From Rhodocyclaceae bacterium (GTDB taxonomy: Bacteria > Pseudomonadota > Gammaproteobacteria > Burkholderiales > Rhodocyclaceae), in contig JACDZI010000032.1 in assembly GCA_013426785.1 (NCBI GenBank), positions 1 to 33,861 on the forward strand: a DNA stretch of 33,861 nucleotides, given 5' to 3'. The notes under the pieces were generated by a model. It did not search any database and was not told the origin of the DNA. It saw nothing but the letters and a program-made list of their open reading frames with translations. Position numbers and translations under genes: made by a program. Shown here piece by piece: positions 17,437 through 28,000 of this stretch; the first letter of the stretch is position 1, and the number at the start of each line of letters is the position of its first letter.

Positions 17437-19215
17437 ATGCACCCGAGCGTGAGAAAAAATCGGCGCTGGCGGGACGGCGTTTCCAGGATGGTTCGTTCCG
17501 TCGTGACCATGCTGGCGCTGGCGGGTTTGGCCCTGATAACCGCGTCGCCGGCCCCGGCCGGTGATCCTGATCCGGTGCCGCTCGCCCCGGCCGTGCCGGC
17601 TGCGGGTAGCTTTACCATCATTGCCTATCACGCCATCCGGCACGATGTGCGCGATTATCCCGATTCCTTCGCTGTCGACGCATCGGCGTTGATCCGACAG
17701 TTTGCCTGGCTGCATGGCAATGGTTTTGCGCCGGTGAGTGTCGATGCCATCATCGCTGCGCGGCAGGGCGGCAAGCCCTTGCCGACCAAGGCGGTGCTAT
17801 TGAGTTTCGACGATGGATTCCTGTCGTTCTACACCCGCGTCTATCCCTTGTTGCGGGAGTTCCGCTTTCCCGCAGTGCTCAGTGTGGTGGGCGGTTGGAT
17901 CGACCGGCCGCGACGCGGGCAGCGCCAGTCGGGTGACCCCAACGCGGCCGCCGACATCAAGTTCGTCAGTTGGGGGCAATTGCGCGAAATGGTCGGCTCG
18001 GGCCTGGTCGAAATTGCTTCGCATAGCTATGACATCCACCACGGAGTACTGGGCAACCCGCAGGGCAATCGGCAGCCGGCAGCGACGACGCGTATCCTTG
18101 ATCCGGCCACGGGAAGCTACGAGGGTGATGCCGCCTGGCGCAGCAGGGTAGCCATCGACCTTGCCAAAAACTCGGACGTGATCGAACGCCAGACCGGGCA
18201 GCGTCCGCGCGTCATCGCCTGGCCTTATGGGCGCTACAACGATGAGTTGGTGGATATGGCGCGCGCGCTGGGCATGCCGATTGCGCTGACGCTCGAAGAC
18301 GGCACGAATACCCCGGACGTAGCGCTGGCGGCACTGCGGCGCACCCTGGTCGAACATAACCCGGTACTGATCGAGTTTGCCAGTGTCGAGCGCGGCCCGC
18401 TTTATCCGCAACCGGTGCGCGTCCTGGAGATCAGTCTTGATCAGATCCATAGCCCTGACGCGGCCCGGCAGGAACGCAATCTGTCGGCTTTACTAAATCG
18501 TGTCGACCTGCTTGAACCGACACTTATCTTTCTTCAGGCCATTACGGCTGAAGGCGGTTCCGCTACCTATTTCCCCAACCGGCATCTGCCGTTGCGTGCC
18601 GACCTGTTCAATCGTGTCGCCTGGCAACTGGTGTCGCGAACCGGTGTCAGTGTGTTTGCCGTCATGCCGCTTGCCGTTTCGGGCCTGTCCGCGAATCAGG
18701 TGGTGGAACTCTATGCGGATCTTGCCCGCCACGCCACATTCGACGGACTGGTGTTTGATGATACCGGTACCAGCGAAAAGCCCGGAATGCCCGATTTCAC
18801 CCTCAAGCTGGCAACACACGCACGTGCCTTTCGTGCGCCACTGAAGACGGTCCGCATCCTGAGCATGACATTGCCGGAGGTTGCGCAAGACTTTTCAGCC
18901 TTTGTCGCTGACTACGACTACATTGCCCTGCGCCTGCTGCCCGCCAACAATACCGTCGTCGTTCCCGATCATTGGTGGACTGCGCTGCGCGCACAAACAG
19001 GTCCACTGGCCGATGAACTGGACCCCCGGCGCAAGGTGATCTTCCTCCTAGACGGCAAGGCGCCAGCCCGGCAAATGCGCGCGCTGCAACTGGGTGGCGC
19101 TGTCAACTTCGGCTACCGGCCGGCCGATCTGCTGCACGACGATCCACCGTTGGCACAGTTTGCTCCGGCCATGTCACTGCGGGTCGATCCAGTGCCGCGC
19201 GGCAACCCAAAATGA
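17437..19215 (+). CDS. pgaB: Poly-beta-1,6-N-acetylglucosamine N-deacetylase PgaB
   Basis: The protein has 592 residues against about 670 in E. coli. The N-terminal NodB-type deacetylase domain (about 57-330) shows SFDDG (123-127), the metal-binding HSYDIHH (196-202) and WPYGRYN (262-268). The C-terminal half (about 335-590) is the glycoside-hydrolase-like domain with DGLVFDDTG at the usual acid cluster; shorter loops account for the reduced length. PgaB partly deacetylates the polymer in the periplasm before PgaA exports it. GGAG (17425-17428) lies 8 nt before ATG 17437. The signal core (SVVTMLALAGLALITASPAPA) starts about 20 residues in, behind an unusually long basic N-terminus that carries repeat copy 3; a second in-frame ATG at 17488 could be the original start. 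It overlaps pgaC by 4 nt. Confidence 0.94.
   Translation: MHPSVRKNRRWRDGVSRMVRSVVTMLALAGLALITASPAPAGDPDPVPLAPAVPAAGSFTIIAYHAIRHDVRDYPDSFAVDASALIRQFAWLHGNGFAPVSVDAIIAARQGGKPLPTKAVLLSFDDGFLSFYTRVYPLLREFRFPAVLSVVGGWIDRPRRGQRQSGDPNAAADIKFVSWGQLREMVGSGLVEIASHSYDIHHGVLGNPQGNRQPAATTRILDPATGSYEGDAAWRSRVAIDLAKNSDVIERQTGQRPRVIAWPYGRYNDELVDMARALGMPIALTLEDGTNTPDVALAALRRTLVEHNPVLIEFASVERGPLYPQPVRVLEISLDQIHSPDAARQERNLSALLNRVDLLEPTLIFLQAITAEGGSATYFPNRHLPLRADLFNRVAWQLVSRTGVSVFAVMPLAVSGLSANQVVELYADLARHATFDGLVFDDTGTSEKPGMPDFTLKLATHARAFRAPLKTVRILSMTLPEVAQDFSAFVADYDYIALRLLPANNTVVVPDHWWTALRAQTGPLADELDPRRKVIFLLDGKAPARQMRALQLGGAVNFGYRPADLLHDDPPLAQFAPAMSLRVDPVPRGNPK
17455..17478 (-). repeat. Dispersed 24-bp repeat, copy 3 (inside pgaB start)
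   Basis: Reverse orientation. The 19-base core is perfect and one base in the C-TTTT tail differs (23 of 24). It encodes KNRRWRDG in the N-terminal extension of PgaB, ahead of the hydrophobic signal core. Confidence 0.8.
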
Positions 19216-20510
19216 TGATCCCGCTCATCCCGGACCCGGGCTTGTCGCCGGTTGAGTTCTTTTCCACCTACTCCTTCTACTACCCGATGTTCATGGCGTA
19301 TTTGTGGATGATCGGCGCGGTGTTTTACTACGTTCGCTACGAACGGCCACCTAGGAGTCACCGCGACCTGCCGGGCAATCAAGCGGAAACACCCCCGCCG
19401 CTGAGCGAGTATCCGCTCGTGACGATGGTCGTCCCCTGTCACAACGAGGGGCGCGATATCGCCGCGACGGTCAGGTATTTGCTGGCGTCGACCTACCCGA
19501 ACTTCGACATCCTCCTGGTCGATGATGGCAGCGCCGACGAAACACAACATATTCTCGATGCGCTTGCCACGCAGCACACCAAGGTGCGCGTGATCCACTT
19601 CACCCGCAACCAGGGCAAGGCTGTCGCGCTCAACACGGCGGCGCTGATGACGCCGGCGCAGTACCTGTGCTGCATCGATGCCGATGCGCTGCTGGACCCT
19701 CATGCGCTGTCCTGGCTGATGGTGCATTTCCTGAATCCGCGTGTCGGTGCCGTTACTGGAAATCCGCGCGTGCGCAACCGTTCGACGCTGCTCGGCCGAC
19801 TGCAGGTGGGCGAGTTTTCCTCGATTGTCGGACTCATCAAGCGTGCGCAGCGCACCTACGGCCGTATTTTCACGGTCTCCGGCGTCGTGGCGTGCTTTCG
19901 CAAAGCGGCCTTGCACGATGTCGCTTACTGGAGCCCCGACATGCTGACCGAAGATATCGACGTCACCTGGAAGTTGGAACTGCGGCACTGGGACGTGCGC
20001 TTCGAGCCCAAGGCGCAATGCTGGATCCTCGTGCCGGAGACGCTGCGTGGCCTGATGACGCAGCGCCTGCGCTGGTCCATGGGCGGCATCCAGGTGATGC
20101 TGAAAAACTGGCGCATCGAGCATGTGTGGGCAGCGCGCCGCATGTGGCCCGTGCTGCTGGAGTTTTTCATGAGCGTGGTCTGGGCTTACGGCATATTCTT
20201 TATCGCCGTGCTCTGGCTACTTGGCAAAGTCATCGACCTGCCGCCCTATTACCAGGTAACCACGTTCCTGTCGGGCTGGAACGGCGTCATCGTGGGCACG
20301 ACCTGCCTACTGCAGATCGGAACGAGTCTCGCCCTTGACGCACGTTACGACAAGTATTCGTTCAAGGCCTTTTACTGGATGATCTGGTATCCGCTGGCGT
20401 ATTGGATCCTTAACATGCTGACGACGATCATCGCAGTGCCGCGTACCTTGCTGCGCAAGGGCAACCAGCGGGCACGCTGGACCAGTCCGGATCGCGGTTT
20501 GCTGCCATGA
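19212..20510 (+). CDS. pgaC: Poly-beta-1,6-N-acetylglucosamine synthase PgaC
   Basis: The protein is a 432-residue processive family 2 glycosyltransferase. A membrane helix (about 22-40) precedes the cytosolic catalytic domain. The catalytic domain has VVPCHNEG (73-80), LVDDGSAD (102-109), the DAD metal site (156-158), TEDID (247-251, base aspartate) and QRLRW (284-288). Further membrane helices follow (about 310-400). It polymerises UDP-N-acetylglucosamine at the inner membrane and in E. coli needs PgaD and cyclic di-GMP; no cyclic di-GMP enzyme is in this window. The ATG overlaps the pgaB stop (ATGA), with a second ATG one codon later. All catalytic motifs are intact. Confidence 0.96.
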   Translation: MMIPLIPDPGLSPVEFFSTYSFYYPMFMAYLWMIGAVFYYVRYERPPRSHRDLPGNQAETPPPLSEYPLVTMVVPCHNEGRDIAATVRYLLASTYPNFDILLVDDGSADETQHILDALATQHTKVRVIHFTRNQGKAVALNTAALMTPAQYLCCIDADALLDPHALSWLMVHFLNPRVGAVTGNPRVRNRSTLLGRLQVGEFSSIVGLIKRAQRTYGRIFTVSGVVACFRKAALHDVAYWSPDMLTEDIDVTWKLELRHWDVRFEPKAQCWILVPETLRGLMTQRLRWSMGGIQVMLKNWRIEHVWAARRMWPVLLEFFMSVVWAYGIFFIAVLWLLGKVIDLPPYYQVTTFLSGWNGVIVGTTCLLQIGTSLALDARYDKYSFKAFYWMIWYPLAYWILNMLTTIIAVPRTLLRKGNQRARWTSPDRGLLP

Positions 20511-20974
20511 GCATGAAATATCCCCTGGTCGAGCGTCCTGAACTTCAGTCAGGGCGTCAGCGAACGTTGTATGGCGCGTTGACGCTGATATTCTGGGTAC
20601 TCTGGATCTACCTGTGGCTACCGCTGCTTGCGCTACTGGCGTGGGCACTCGGGGTAGAGCAGGCCTACAAATACATGATTGTGCTCGGCGGCTATAACGA
20701 TTTCTTGCGGGTGCTGGGCATGTATGGTCTGGTCATACTCTTGCTGGGGTGCGGGCTGATTGTCTGGGCGATCTACAACATTGTCCGTTTTGGCGGCGGG
20801 GAGAGTCGCCTTACCCCGCTAGCGGTGACTGATGCGCAGATCGGACGTCATTTCGGCCAAGAACACGCCGCTATAGCGCACTGGCAACTCGCCCGATGTC
20901 TCCATGTGTCGCACGACGATAACGGCCGTATTGCCTGCGTCGAGATACCAGCCGCCTATGCTCATCGATCCTGA
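20507..20974 (+). CDS. pgaD: PNAG biosynthesis accessory protein PgaD
   Basis: The protein has 155 residues. Two membrane helices (about 21-48 and 68-93) are joined by a short loop and followed by a cytoplasmic tail of about 60 residues. This matches PgaD, which pairs with PgaC and is stabilised by cyclic di-GMP. Sequence conservation in PgaD is low, so position supports the call: it is the last gene of pgaABCD and overlaps pgaC by 4 nt (ATGA). The tail segment LAVTDAQIGRHFGQEHAAIA resembles the family cytoplasmic region. In the 173 bp after the stop are a small GTGCG/CGCAC hairpin (21004-21017) and repeat copy 4. Confidence 0.88.
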   Translation: MSMKYPLVERPELQSGRQRTLYGALTLIFWVLWIYLWLPLLALLAWALGVEQAYKYMIVLGGYNDFLRVLGMYGLVILLLGCGLIVWAIYNIVRFGGGESRLTPLAVTDAQIGRHFGQEHAAIAHWQLARCLHVSHDDNGRIACVEIPAAYAHRS

Positions 20975-21064
20975 ACCGTTGTCGTCTCTTCGCGCGCGGC
21001 TATGTGCGCAAGCGCACGGTCAGTCCGGTAACAACAGGGCATTCTGAAAACAGGCCATGGATCA

Positions 21065-21088
21065 AAAAGTCGGCGCTGGCGGAACGGC
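21065..21088 (-). repeat. Dispersed 24-bp repeat, copy 4
   Basis: Reverse orientation, with one base different from the consensus (23 of 24) and a complete T tail on the repeat strand. It is intergenic, between pgaD and the small membrane peptide gene. Confidence 0.8.
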
Positions 21089-21147
21089 AACACGGCTCGG
21101 TTCAGCCGGCCGATTGCGTGGCCAAACGAAAAATAAGGATACATACC

Positions 21148-21297
21148 ATGCTTTATACGATTGCGCTTGTTTTACTCATCCTTTGGCTTCTTGGCCTGGT
21201 CACTTCCTACACCATCGGTGGTTTCATCCACATTCTTCTGGTGGTCGCCATCGTGGTCGTCCTGCTCCGGGTCATCAACGGGCAACGGCCCATTTGA
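21148..21297 (+). CDS. Small membrane protein, lmo0937 family
   Basis: The protein has 49 residues and is almost wholly hydrophobic: MLYTIALVLLILWLLGLVTS, then YTIGGFIHILLVVAIVVVLL, ending RVINGQRPI. Two membrane segments flank a YTIGGFIH turn, the hallmark of the lmo0937 family of tiny membrane proteins. The function is unknown, and they are common in proteobacteria next to BON and CsbD genes. AAGGA (21135-21139) lies 8 nt before the ATG. It stands alone between pgaD and the third BON gene with wide gaps on both sides, so it probably has its own promoter. Confidence 0.85.
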   Translation: MLYTIALVLLILWLLGLVTSYTIGGFIHILLVVAIVVVLLRVINGQRPI

Positions 21298-21587
21298 CTG
21301 CCGCCTACTTCGCGCCGTGGCTGGTGCGCGAAAACCCTGAACAAGCGGAGCAATAAAAGATCTAACGGGCAGCGCGGTCAATTGGAGCAGGCGTCCGCGT
21401 CTGGTGCGCTGTGTGCGCCACCGTACCGTCAGGGCCGACGATTCTGTCTAAGCTGATGCCAAGGTTTCAGTGCGGCATGCGCGTTGTGTACGGTCCTAGG
21501 CTGTCTTCTGTCCAGAATACAGCGCGGACAGTTCGGCGCCAAACCGGCTCGAGAAGTCCTGTTTCACTCATCTTTGGAGATTCAATC
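21298..21587. other. Intergenic region of 290 bp
   Basis: It separates the small membrane protein gene from the BON lipoprotein gene. An open frame from about 21411 runs in phase into the BON gene, but its product has no signal peptide or family character. No terminator, operator or RNA gene is convincing. The promoter of the BON gene is presumably in the right half. Confidence 0.3.
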
Positions 21588-21902
21588 ATGACACAACTGA
21601 AAAAGATTCTTTCTGCATTATTCCTGGCCGTTACGTTGGCGTCCGTCGTTGGTTGTGCTGCTACGTCGAAACAGGAGGGCACCGGCGAGTACATCGACGA
21701 CAGTGCCATCACCACAAAGGTGAAGGCTGCGGTTTTCAATGAACCTACTCTGAAATCAACTGAAATCAATGTCGAGACCTTCAAGGGCGTGGTGCAGTTG
21801 AGTGGTTTCGTCAGTTCGCAAGCTGCACAAAACAAGGCGGTTGAACTGGCGCGCAGCGTCGGTGGTGTGAAGTCCGTCAAGAACGATATGCGTCTCAAGT
21901 AA
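21588..21902 (+). CDS. BON-domain lipoprotein
   Basis: The protein has 104 residues. A lipoprotein signal peptide (MTQLKKILSALFLAVTLASVVGC, C23) and a short linker lead straight into one BON domain (about 31-104: GTGEYIDDSAITTKVKAAVF, VVQLSGFVSS, SVKNDMRLK). It is essentially the BON part of the protein at 737 on a lipid anchor; by my hand alignment about two thirds of the residues are identical. The start is supported by GGAGA (21576-21580). Envelope location and a stress role are inferred from the family. The gene precedes the cyclic glucan synthase by 109 bp with a strong hairpin between them. Confidence 0.9.
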   Translation: MTQLKKILSALFLAVTLASVVGCAATSKQEGTGEYIDDSAITTKVKAAVFNEPTLKSTEINVETFKGVVQLSGFVSSQAAQNKAVELARSVGGVKSVKNDMRLK

Positions 21903-21908
21903 GCGATG

Positions 21909-21961
21909 ACTGCCCGCAGGCTGCTGACCGACATGATGGCTGGCAGTAGCCTGCGGGAGCG
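21909..21961 (+). terminator. Strong hairpin after the BON gene
   Basis: CCCGCAGGCT (21913-21922) pairs perfectly with AGCCTGCGGG (21948-21957). The stem can extend four more pairs inward, one of them G-U. It begins about 10 nt after the BON stop. No T run follows, so it may be a partial terminator or 3' stabiliser ahead of the glucan synthase gene. Confidence 0.5.
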
Positions 21962-22011
21962 GATGGCTGTGAGGCGTCTGTGAGTTGGTGGCTGAATTGC
22001 CGGGGGAATAG

Positions 22012-25000
22012 ATGAAACTCGGCGATTATCTCGGCGGATCCATGCGTCGGATGCAGGCGCGTTTGAGCCGTGGCAACTGGTCTGGAAGCTCGCCCGACGA
22101 GGAGCCTCCGTTGCGCGCGGAGCTATTCAGTGCCGACCAGATGGAACAGCATGGCAAGGTGCTCGCTGCTTCGCACCGACTGGCTACGGGGCGCGCACCG
22201 GACCAGCTTCTGGCGCGACTGGCAGCGAACGAAACCACCTTGGTCGAGGTGTTTCAGCTGCTGACGGCGGCGGTGACGGAGAAGCGCCGGATCTCGCCAG
22301 CCGGCGACTGGCTGCTCGATAACTTCTATCTCATCGAAGAGCAGATACGTACCGCCAAGCGCCACTTGCCCAAAGGCTACAGCCGCGAACTCCCGCGTTT
22401 GGCCTCCGGGCCCTCGGCCGGGCGACCGCGCGTCTATGACATTGCGCTGGAGACGGTGGCGCATGGCGATGGTCGCGTCGATACGGCAAGCCTCAGTCGC
22501 TTTGTGGCAGCCTACCAGACCATCACGGATCTCAAGCTGGGAGAGCTATGGGCGATCCCGATCATGCTACGGCTGGCCGTGATCGAGAATCTGCGGCGGG
22601 TTGGCGTCCAGATCGCCGCCGGCTGGGTTGAGCGCAATCTGGCGGATTCCTGGGCGGACCAAATGATGGAGACCGCCGAACGCGATCCCAAGAGCCTGAT
22701 TCTGGTGATTTCCGACATGGCGCGTTCGGATCCGCCGATGGTCGGTGCCTTCGTCGCGGAGCTCGCGCGTCGCCTGCAGGGTCGCGGCCCCGCTCTGGCC
22801 TTGCCATTGACCTGGATCGAGCAACGACTGTCTGAATCAGGCCTGACGATCGCGCAGTTGGTGCAGGGCGAGAACCAGCAGCAGGCTGCCGATCAGGTTT
22901 CCGTCAGCAACTGTATTGGCAGCCTCAGGGTGCTGGGGGCGGTGGACTGGCGCGAATTTGTCGAAACTCTGAGCTCTGTTGAGCATGCCTTGCTTGAAGA
23001 TCCGGACGGCGTCTATGGCCGGATGGATTTTGCCAGCCGTGACCGTTATCGTCATGTCACGGAGCGGATTGCGAAGCTGGGCTGTCTGACAGAACTTGAG
23101 GTGGCGCGCAGGGGGGTCGAGCTGGCCTGTGCGGCAGAGGATGGCACTCGCGCCAGGCATGTTGGCTACTATCTGATCGACAAGGGCTTGCCCGCACTTG
23201 AACGGGCAGCGGGAGTGCGCCTTTCCGCTCTCTTTGCCTGGCGCAGACAAGCCGGCCAGTTCCCCTTGTTGATCTACTTAAGCGCTATCACGTTGATGAC
23301 TGCGATGGCCACCGGCAGTCTGCTGGTACAGGCACTGGTTGCAGGCGTGAATGATTGGGTCTTGCTGGCAGTTGGCTTCGCCGCACTGCTGGGCACCAGC
23401 CAGTTAGCCGTGGCGCTGGCGAATTGGCTGGCGACCTTGCTAGTGGCCGCACAGACGCTGCCCAGAATGGACTTCTCGAAGGGCATCCCCGTGCCAGCGC
23501 GCACGCTGGTGGTGGTACCGACCATGCTGACGAGCACGGCGGGCATCGAAGATCTGGCCGAAGCTTTGGAAGTGCGGTTTCTGGCGAATCGGGATGAATG
23601 CCTGCACTTCGGCCTGCTGACAGACTTTCGTGACGCCTGCCAGGAATCGCTTCCCGAGGATGAAGCCTTGCTGCAACTTGCCCGAATGCGGATTGACGAG
23701 CTGAACGAGAAATACCGTGGAAGCCGGCTTGGGGTAGCGGATGACATTTTCTTTCTCTTCCATCGTCCGCGTCGCTGGAACCCTCAGGAGCGTATCTGGA
23801 TGGGCTACGAGCGCAAGCGGGGCAAGCTGGCCGATTTGAACGCGCTGCTGCGTGACGTGCCCAACGGCAGCGCCAGGGACGGATTTTCGCTGATTGTGGG
23901 GCACACTGCCGTGTTGTCCGGCGTGAAGTACGTGATCACCCTGGATACGGATACACAACTGCCGCGCGACGCGGCGCGGCAATTTGTCAGTGCCATGGCG
24001 CACCCGCTGAATCGGGCAGACTATGATGCCGGGAAGCAGCTGGTTGCGACCGGTTACGGTATTTTGCAGCCGCGCGTGGCCATCAGCCTGCCGGGCACCA
24101 ACCGCTCGGGCTATGCCCGCTTGTACGGCGGGGAACCGGGCATCGACCCTTATACGCGCGCCGTCTCGGATGTGTATCAGGATGTATTTGGCGAAGGCTC
24201 ATTCATTGGCAAGGGCATCTACGACATCGATGCCTTTGAGCACGCGGTCGGCGGCCGCTTCCCAGAAAATGCCATCCTCAGCCACGATCTGCTGGAAGGC
24301 TGCTACGCGCGGGCCGGGTTGTTGAGCGATGTGCAGTTATACGAGGACATCCCCGCCAGCTACAGCGCCGATGTCAGCCGCCGTCACCGCTGGATGCGCG
24401 GCGACTGGCAACTCGCTGACTGGCTGCGGCGAAGCGTGCCGGGTGCGGGTGCGCAGTGTCAACAGAATCCGCTGTCGTTTCTGTCGCAATGGAAGCTGAT
24501 CGACAACCTGCGACGCAGCCTCGTTCCGGCGGCGCTGATGCTATTGCTGCTGCTGGGGTGGACGATGTTCTCCTCGGCAGGCTTGTGGGTCGTGTCGGTG
24601 ATCGGCATCCTGCTGTTGCCCGCACTGTGCGGTGCAATGCTCGACCTGTTGCGCAAGCCGGAGGAATTGTTGTGGCGGCAGCATCTTGCCGCTATTGCTC
24701 ATGCGCTGGACCGGCACTTGAGGCAGGTGGCGTTCGAATTCGCCTGTCTGCCGTACGAGGCCTATTTCAGTCTGGATGCCGTTGCCCGTACTGTCTGGCG
24801 AATGCGCGTCACGCACCAGCGTCTGCTGGAATGGAACCCGTCCAGCGAATCGAATCGGGATGACACAGGCACGCTCGCCGCCGAAGTCCGGCGGATGTGG
24901 ATTGGCCCCGTTCTCGCCATTGCCGTGAGTGGCCATCTGCTGACATCAACACCGGCGGTACTGGCGGTGGCGTGGCCGCTTCTGTTGCTGTGGTTAATCT

Positions 25001-28000
25001 CGCCGGTGATTGCGTGGTGGGTCAGTCGTCCGCTCGCTCACCGCACGGCCACCCTGACGGTCGAACAGACCTTATTCCTGCGCGCGCTGGCACGACGGAC
25101 CTGGGCGTTCTTCGACAATTTCGTTGGTGCGGACGATCATTGGTTGCCACCGGACAACTATCAGGAATATCGCGTTGCCGCGATCGCCCACCGCACCTCG
25201 CCGACCAACATGGGGATGGCGCTGCTGGCGAATCTGGCCGCCTATGACTTTGGTTACCTCGTGTCCGGCCAACTTGTCGAACGTACGGCGCACACGCTCG
25301 CCACGATGGATGGGCTGGAGCGACATCGCGGGCATTTCTATAACTGGTACGACACTCAATCGCTGCAACCCCTGCCGCCGCGCTACATCTCGACCGTGGA
25401 CAGCGGCAATCTCGCCGGCCATTTATTGACCTTGCGCGCCGGTTTGCTGGCACTGGCCGACGACAGGATTGTCCCGGCACGCTTGTTCGATGGTTTGAGC
25501 GACACGTTCAATCTGCTTGAGGCCAATCTGGGCGACGTGACCAATGGCGCCGCAGGCACACTGGTTGCGCTACGGAGCGAACTGGCTGCAGCCAGCGCTA
25601 CCCCGCCCGCCACCCTCGCGGCACTGCGCTTGACTCTGGCCCGGCTGGCTACCCTGGCCTCAGAATTCGTCACCGCGATTATGGTCAGACAGGATGACGA
25701 GGACAAAGATGCGACGCCCGGCAGCGAAGCGCATACGTGTGTCCAGGCGCTGGTCAAGCAAGTGCGCGCGGCATTGGACGAACTGGACTTCATCGCCCCC
25801 CCGGAAAGGTTTGCCGACTATGGCAAGCTCGCCGCCCTTCCGACCTTGCGTGAAATGCTGAAGGCGGGAAGCATTGCTGCTCGAGAACGCATGGCGGAGA
25901 TCGAGCGCCTGGCGCAACTTTGTCTTGAACTGGCACGCATGGAGTTCGACTTCCTGTTCGACAAGACGCGCCATCTGCTGGTCATCGGCTACAACGTGGA
26001 CGAACGGCGGGCCGACACGAGCTACTACGACCTGCTGGCCTCCGAAGCGCGCTTGAGCAATTTTGTCGCCATCGCGCAGGGGCAGTTGCCGCAGGAAAGC
26101 TGGTTCTCTCTAGGCCGTTTGCTCACCAGTACCAGCGGCGAACCAGTATTGCTGTCGTGGAGCGGTTCGATGTTCGAGTACCTGATGCCGCTCCTGGTGA
26201 TGCCCTGCTACGACAACACGCTGCTCGACCAAACCTGCAAGGCAGCAGTGGCGCGGCAGATCGAGTATGGCCGCCAGCGTGGCGTGCCCTGGGGCATCTC
26301 GGAATCCGGTTACAACACGGTCGACCAGCATCTCAATTACCAATACCGTGCCTTCGGCGTGCCAGGGCTGGGGTTGAAGCGCGGATTGGCCGATGATCTG
26401 GTCATCGCACCGTATGCCTCTGTGCTGGCATTGATGGTCGCGCCCGAGGTGGCCTGCCTGAATTTGCAATGCCTGGCTTCCGAGGGTTATATCGGTCGCT
26501 TCGGTTTCTTCGAGGCCATTGACTACACACCCGCCCGGCAGCGCCGTGGGCAAACGGCTACGGTGGTACGCTCCTTCATGGCACACCATCAGGGCATGAG
26601 CCTGCTGGCCCTGGCCTACCAGATTCTGGAACGACCCATGCAGCGGCGCTTCGAGTCGGATCGCCTGTTCCAGGCGGTCATGCTCCTGCTACAGGAACGG
26701 ATTCCCAAGGCCACGTCCTTGTTCTCGCACACGGCGCAGCTGGCCGACATGCGCGCGGCCATCGACGTTACTGAAGCACCGATCCAGCGCTTCAACAGCC
26801 CCGACACACCGCAACCCGAAGTGCAGTTGTTGTCGAACGGCCGCTATCACGTCATGCTTACCAACGCGGGCGGCGGCTACAGCCGCTGGAAGGATCTCGC
26901 CGTCACGCGCTGGCGCGAGGACGGCACCTGCGACAACCGGGGCAGCTATTGTTACGTCCGTGAAGTGGGCAGCTTGGAGCCATGGTCGGTCACCCATCAG
27001 CCGACGCTCAAACCAGCGGACAGCTACGAGGCGATATTCTCGGAGGGGCGCGCCGAGTTTCGCCGTCGCGATGGTCAGTTCGAGACCTATACCGAAATCG
27101 TCGTCTCGCCGGAAGACGATATCGAATTGCGCCGCGTCCGTATCACCAATCGCTCGCGCCAGCGGCGGCAGATCGAAGTAACCAGTTATGCCGAAGTCGT
27201 GATCGCACCGCCTGCTGCCGATGCGCTGCATCCGGCTTTCAGCAATCTGTTCGTGCAGACCGAGATCCTGGCGGAACGAAATGCGATCTTGTGTACGCGG
27301 CGACCACGCTCGCTGGACGAGCAATCGCCCTGGATGCTCCATCTGATGGTGGTGCATGACGCAGCGAGCGGCGAAGTGTCCTGCGAAACGGATCGCCTGC
27401 GCTTCATCGGTCGGGGAAGAAATGCCGTTGCACCTCTGGCGCTACACTATCAAGACACACTGGCCGGCATGTTTTCCACACCACGCCGTCCCGCCAGCAC
27501 CGACTTTTCGGGGGTATCACTTTCAAACAATGCTGGCTCGGTACTGGATCCCATCGTCGCCATCCGTACTTCGATCATGCTCGATCCGGAACAATCGGTC
27601 ACCGTCGATATCGTGTCGGGCATTGCCGAGACGCGCGATCTGGCCGTGAGCTTGGTCAATAAATACCGGGACCGCCATCTGGCGGATCGCGTTTTCGATC
27701 TGACGTGGACCCACAGCCAGGTGATGTTGCGCCAGATCAATGCCACCGAGGCCGATGCGCAACTTTATGCACGGCTCGCCAGCGCCGTCATCCACGCCAC
27801 CGCCACCCTGCGCGCGGACCCTGCCGTGCTCATCAAGAACCGTCGCGGGCAGTCGGGACTGTGGGGGTATGCGATTTCCGGCGACCTGCCGATCGTGCTG
27901 CTGCAGATCGGTGATGCGGCCAATATCGACCTGGTGCGCCAACTTGTGCAGGCCCATGCCTACTGGCGCCTGAAGGGGTTGGCGGTAGACCTGGTGATCT

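Noticed and set aside
19113-20123. A 336-codon open frame opposite pgaC
   Set aside because: No motifs, no plausible start site, and it covers a well-conserved glycosyltransferase.
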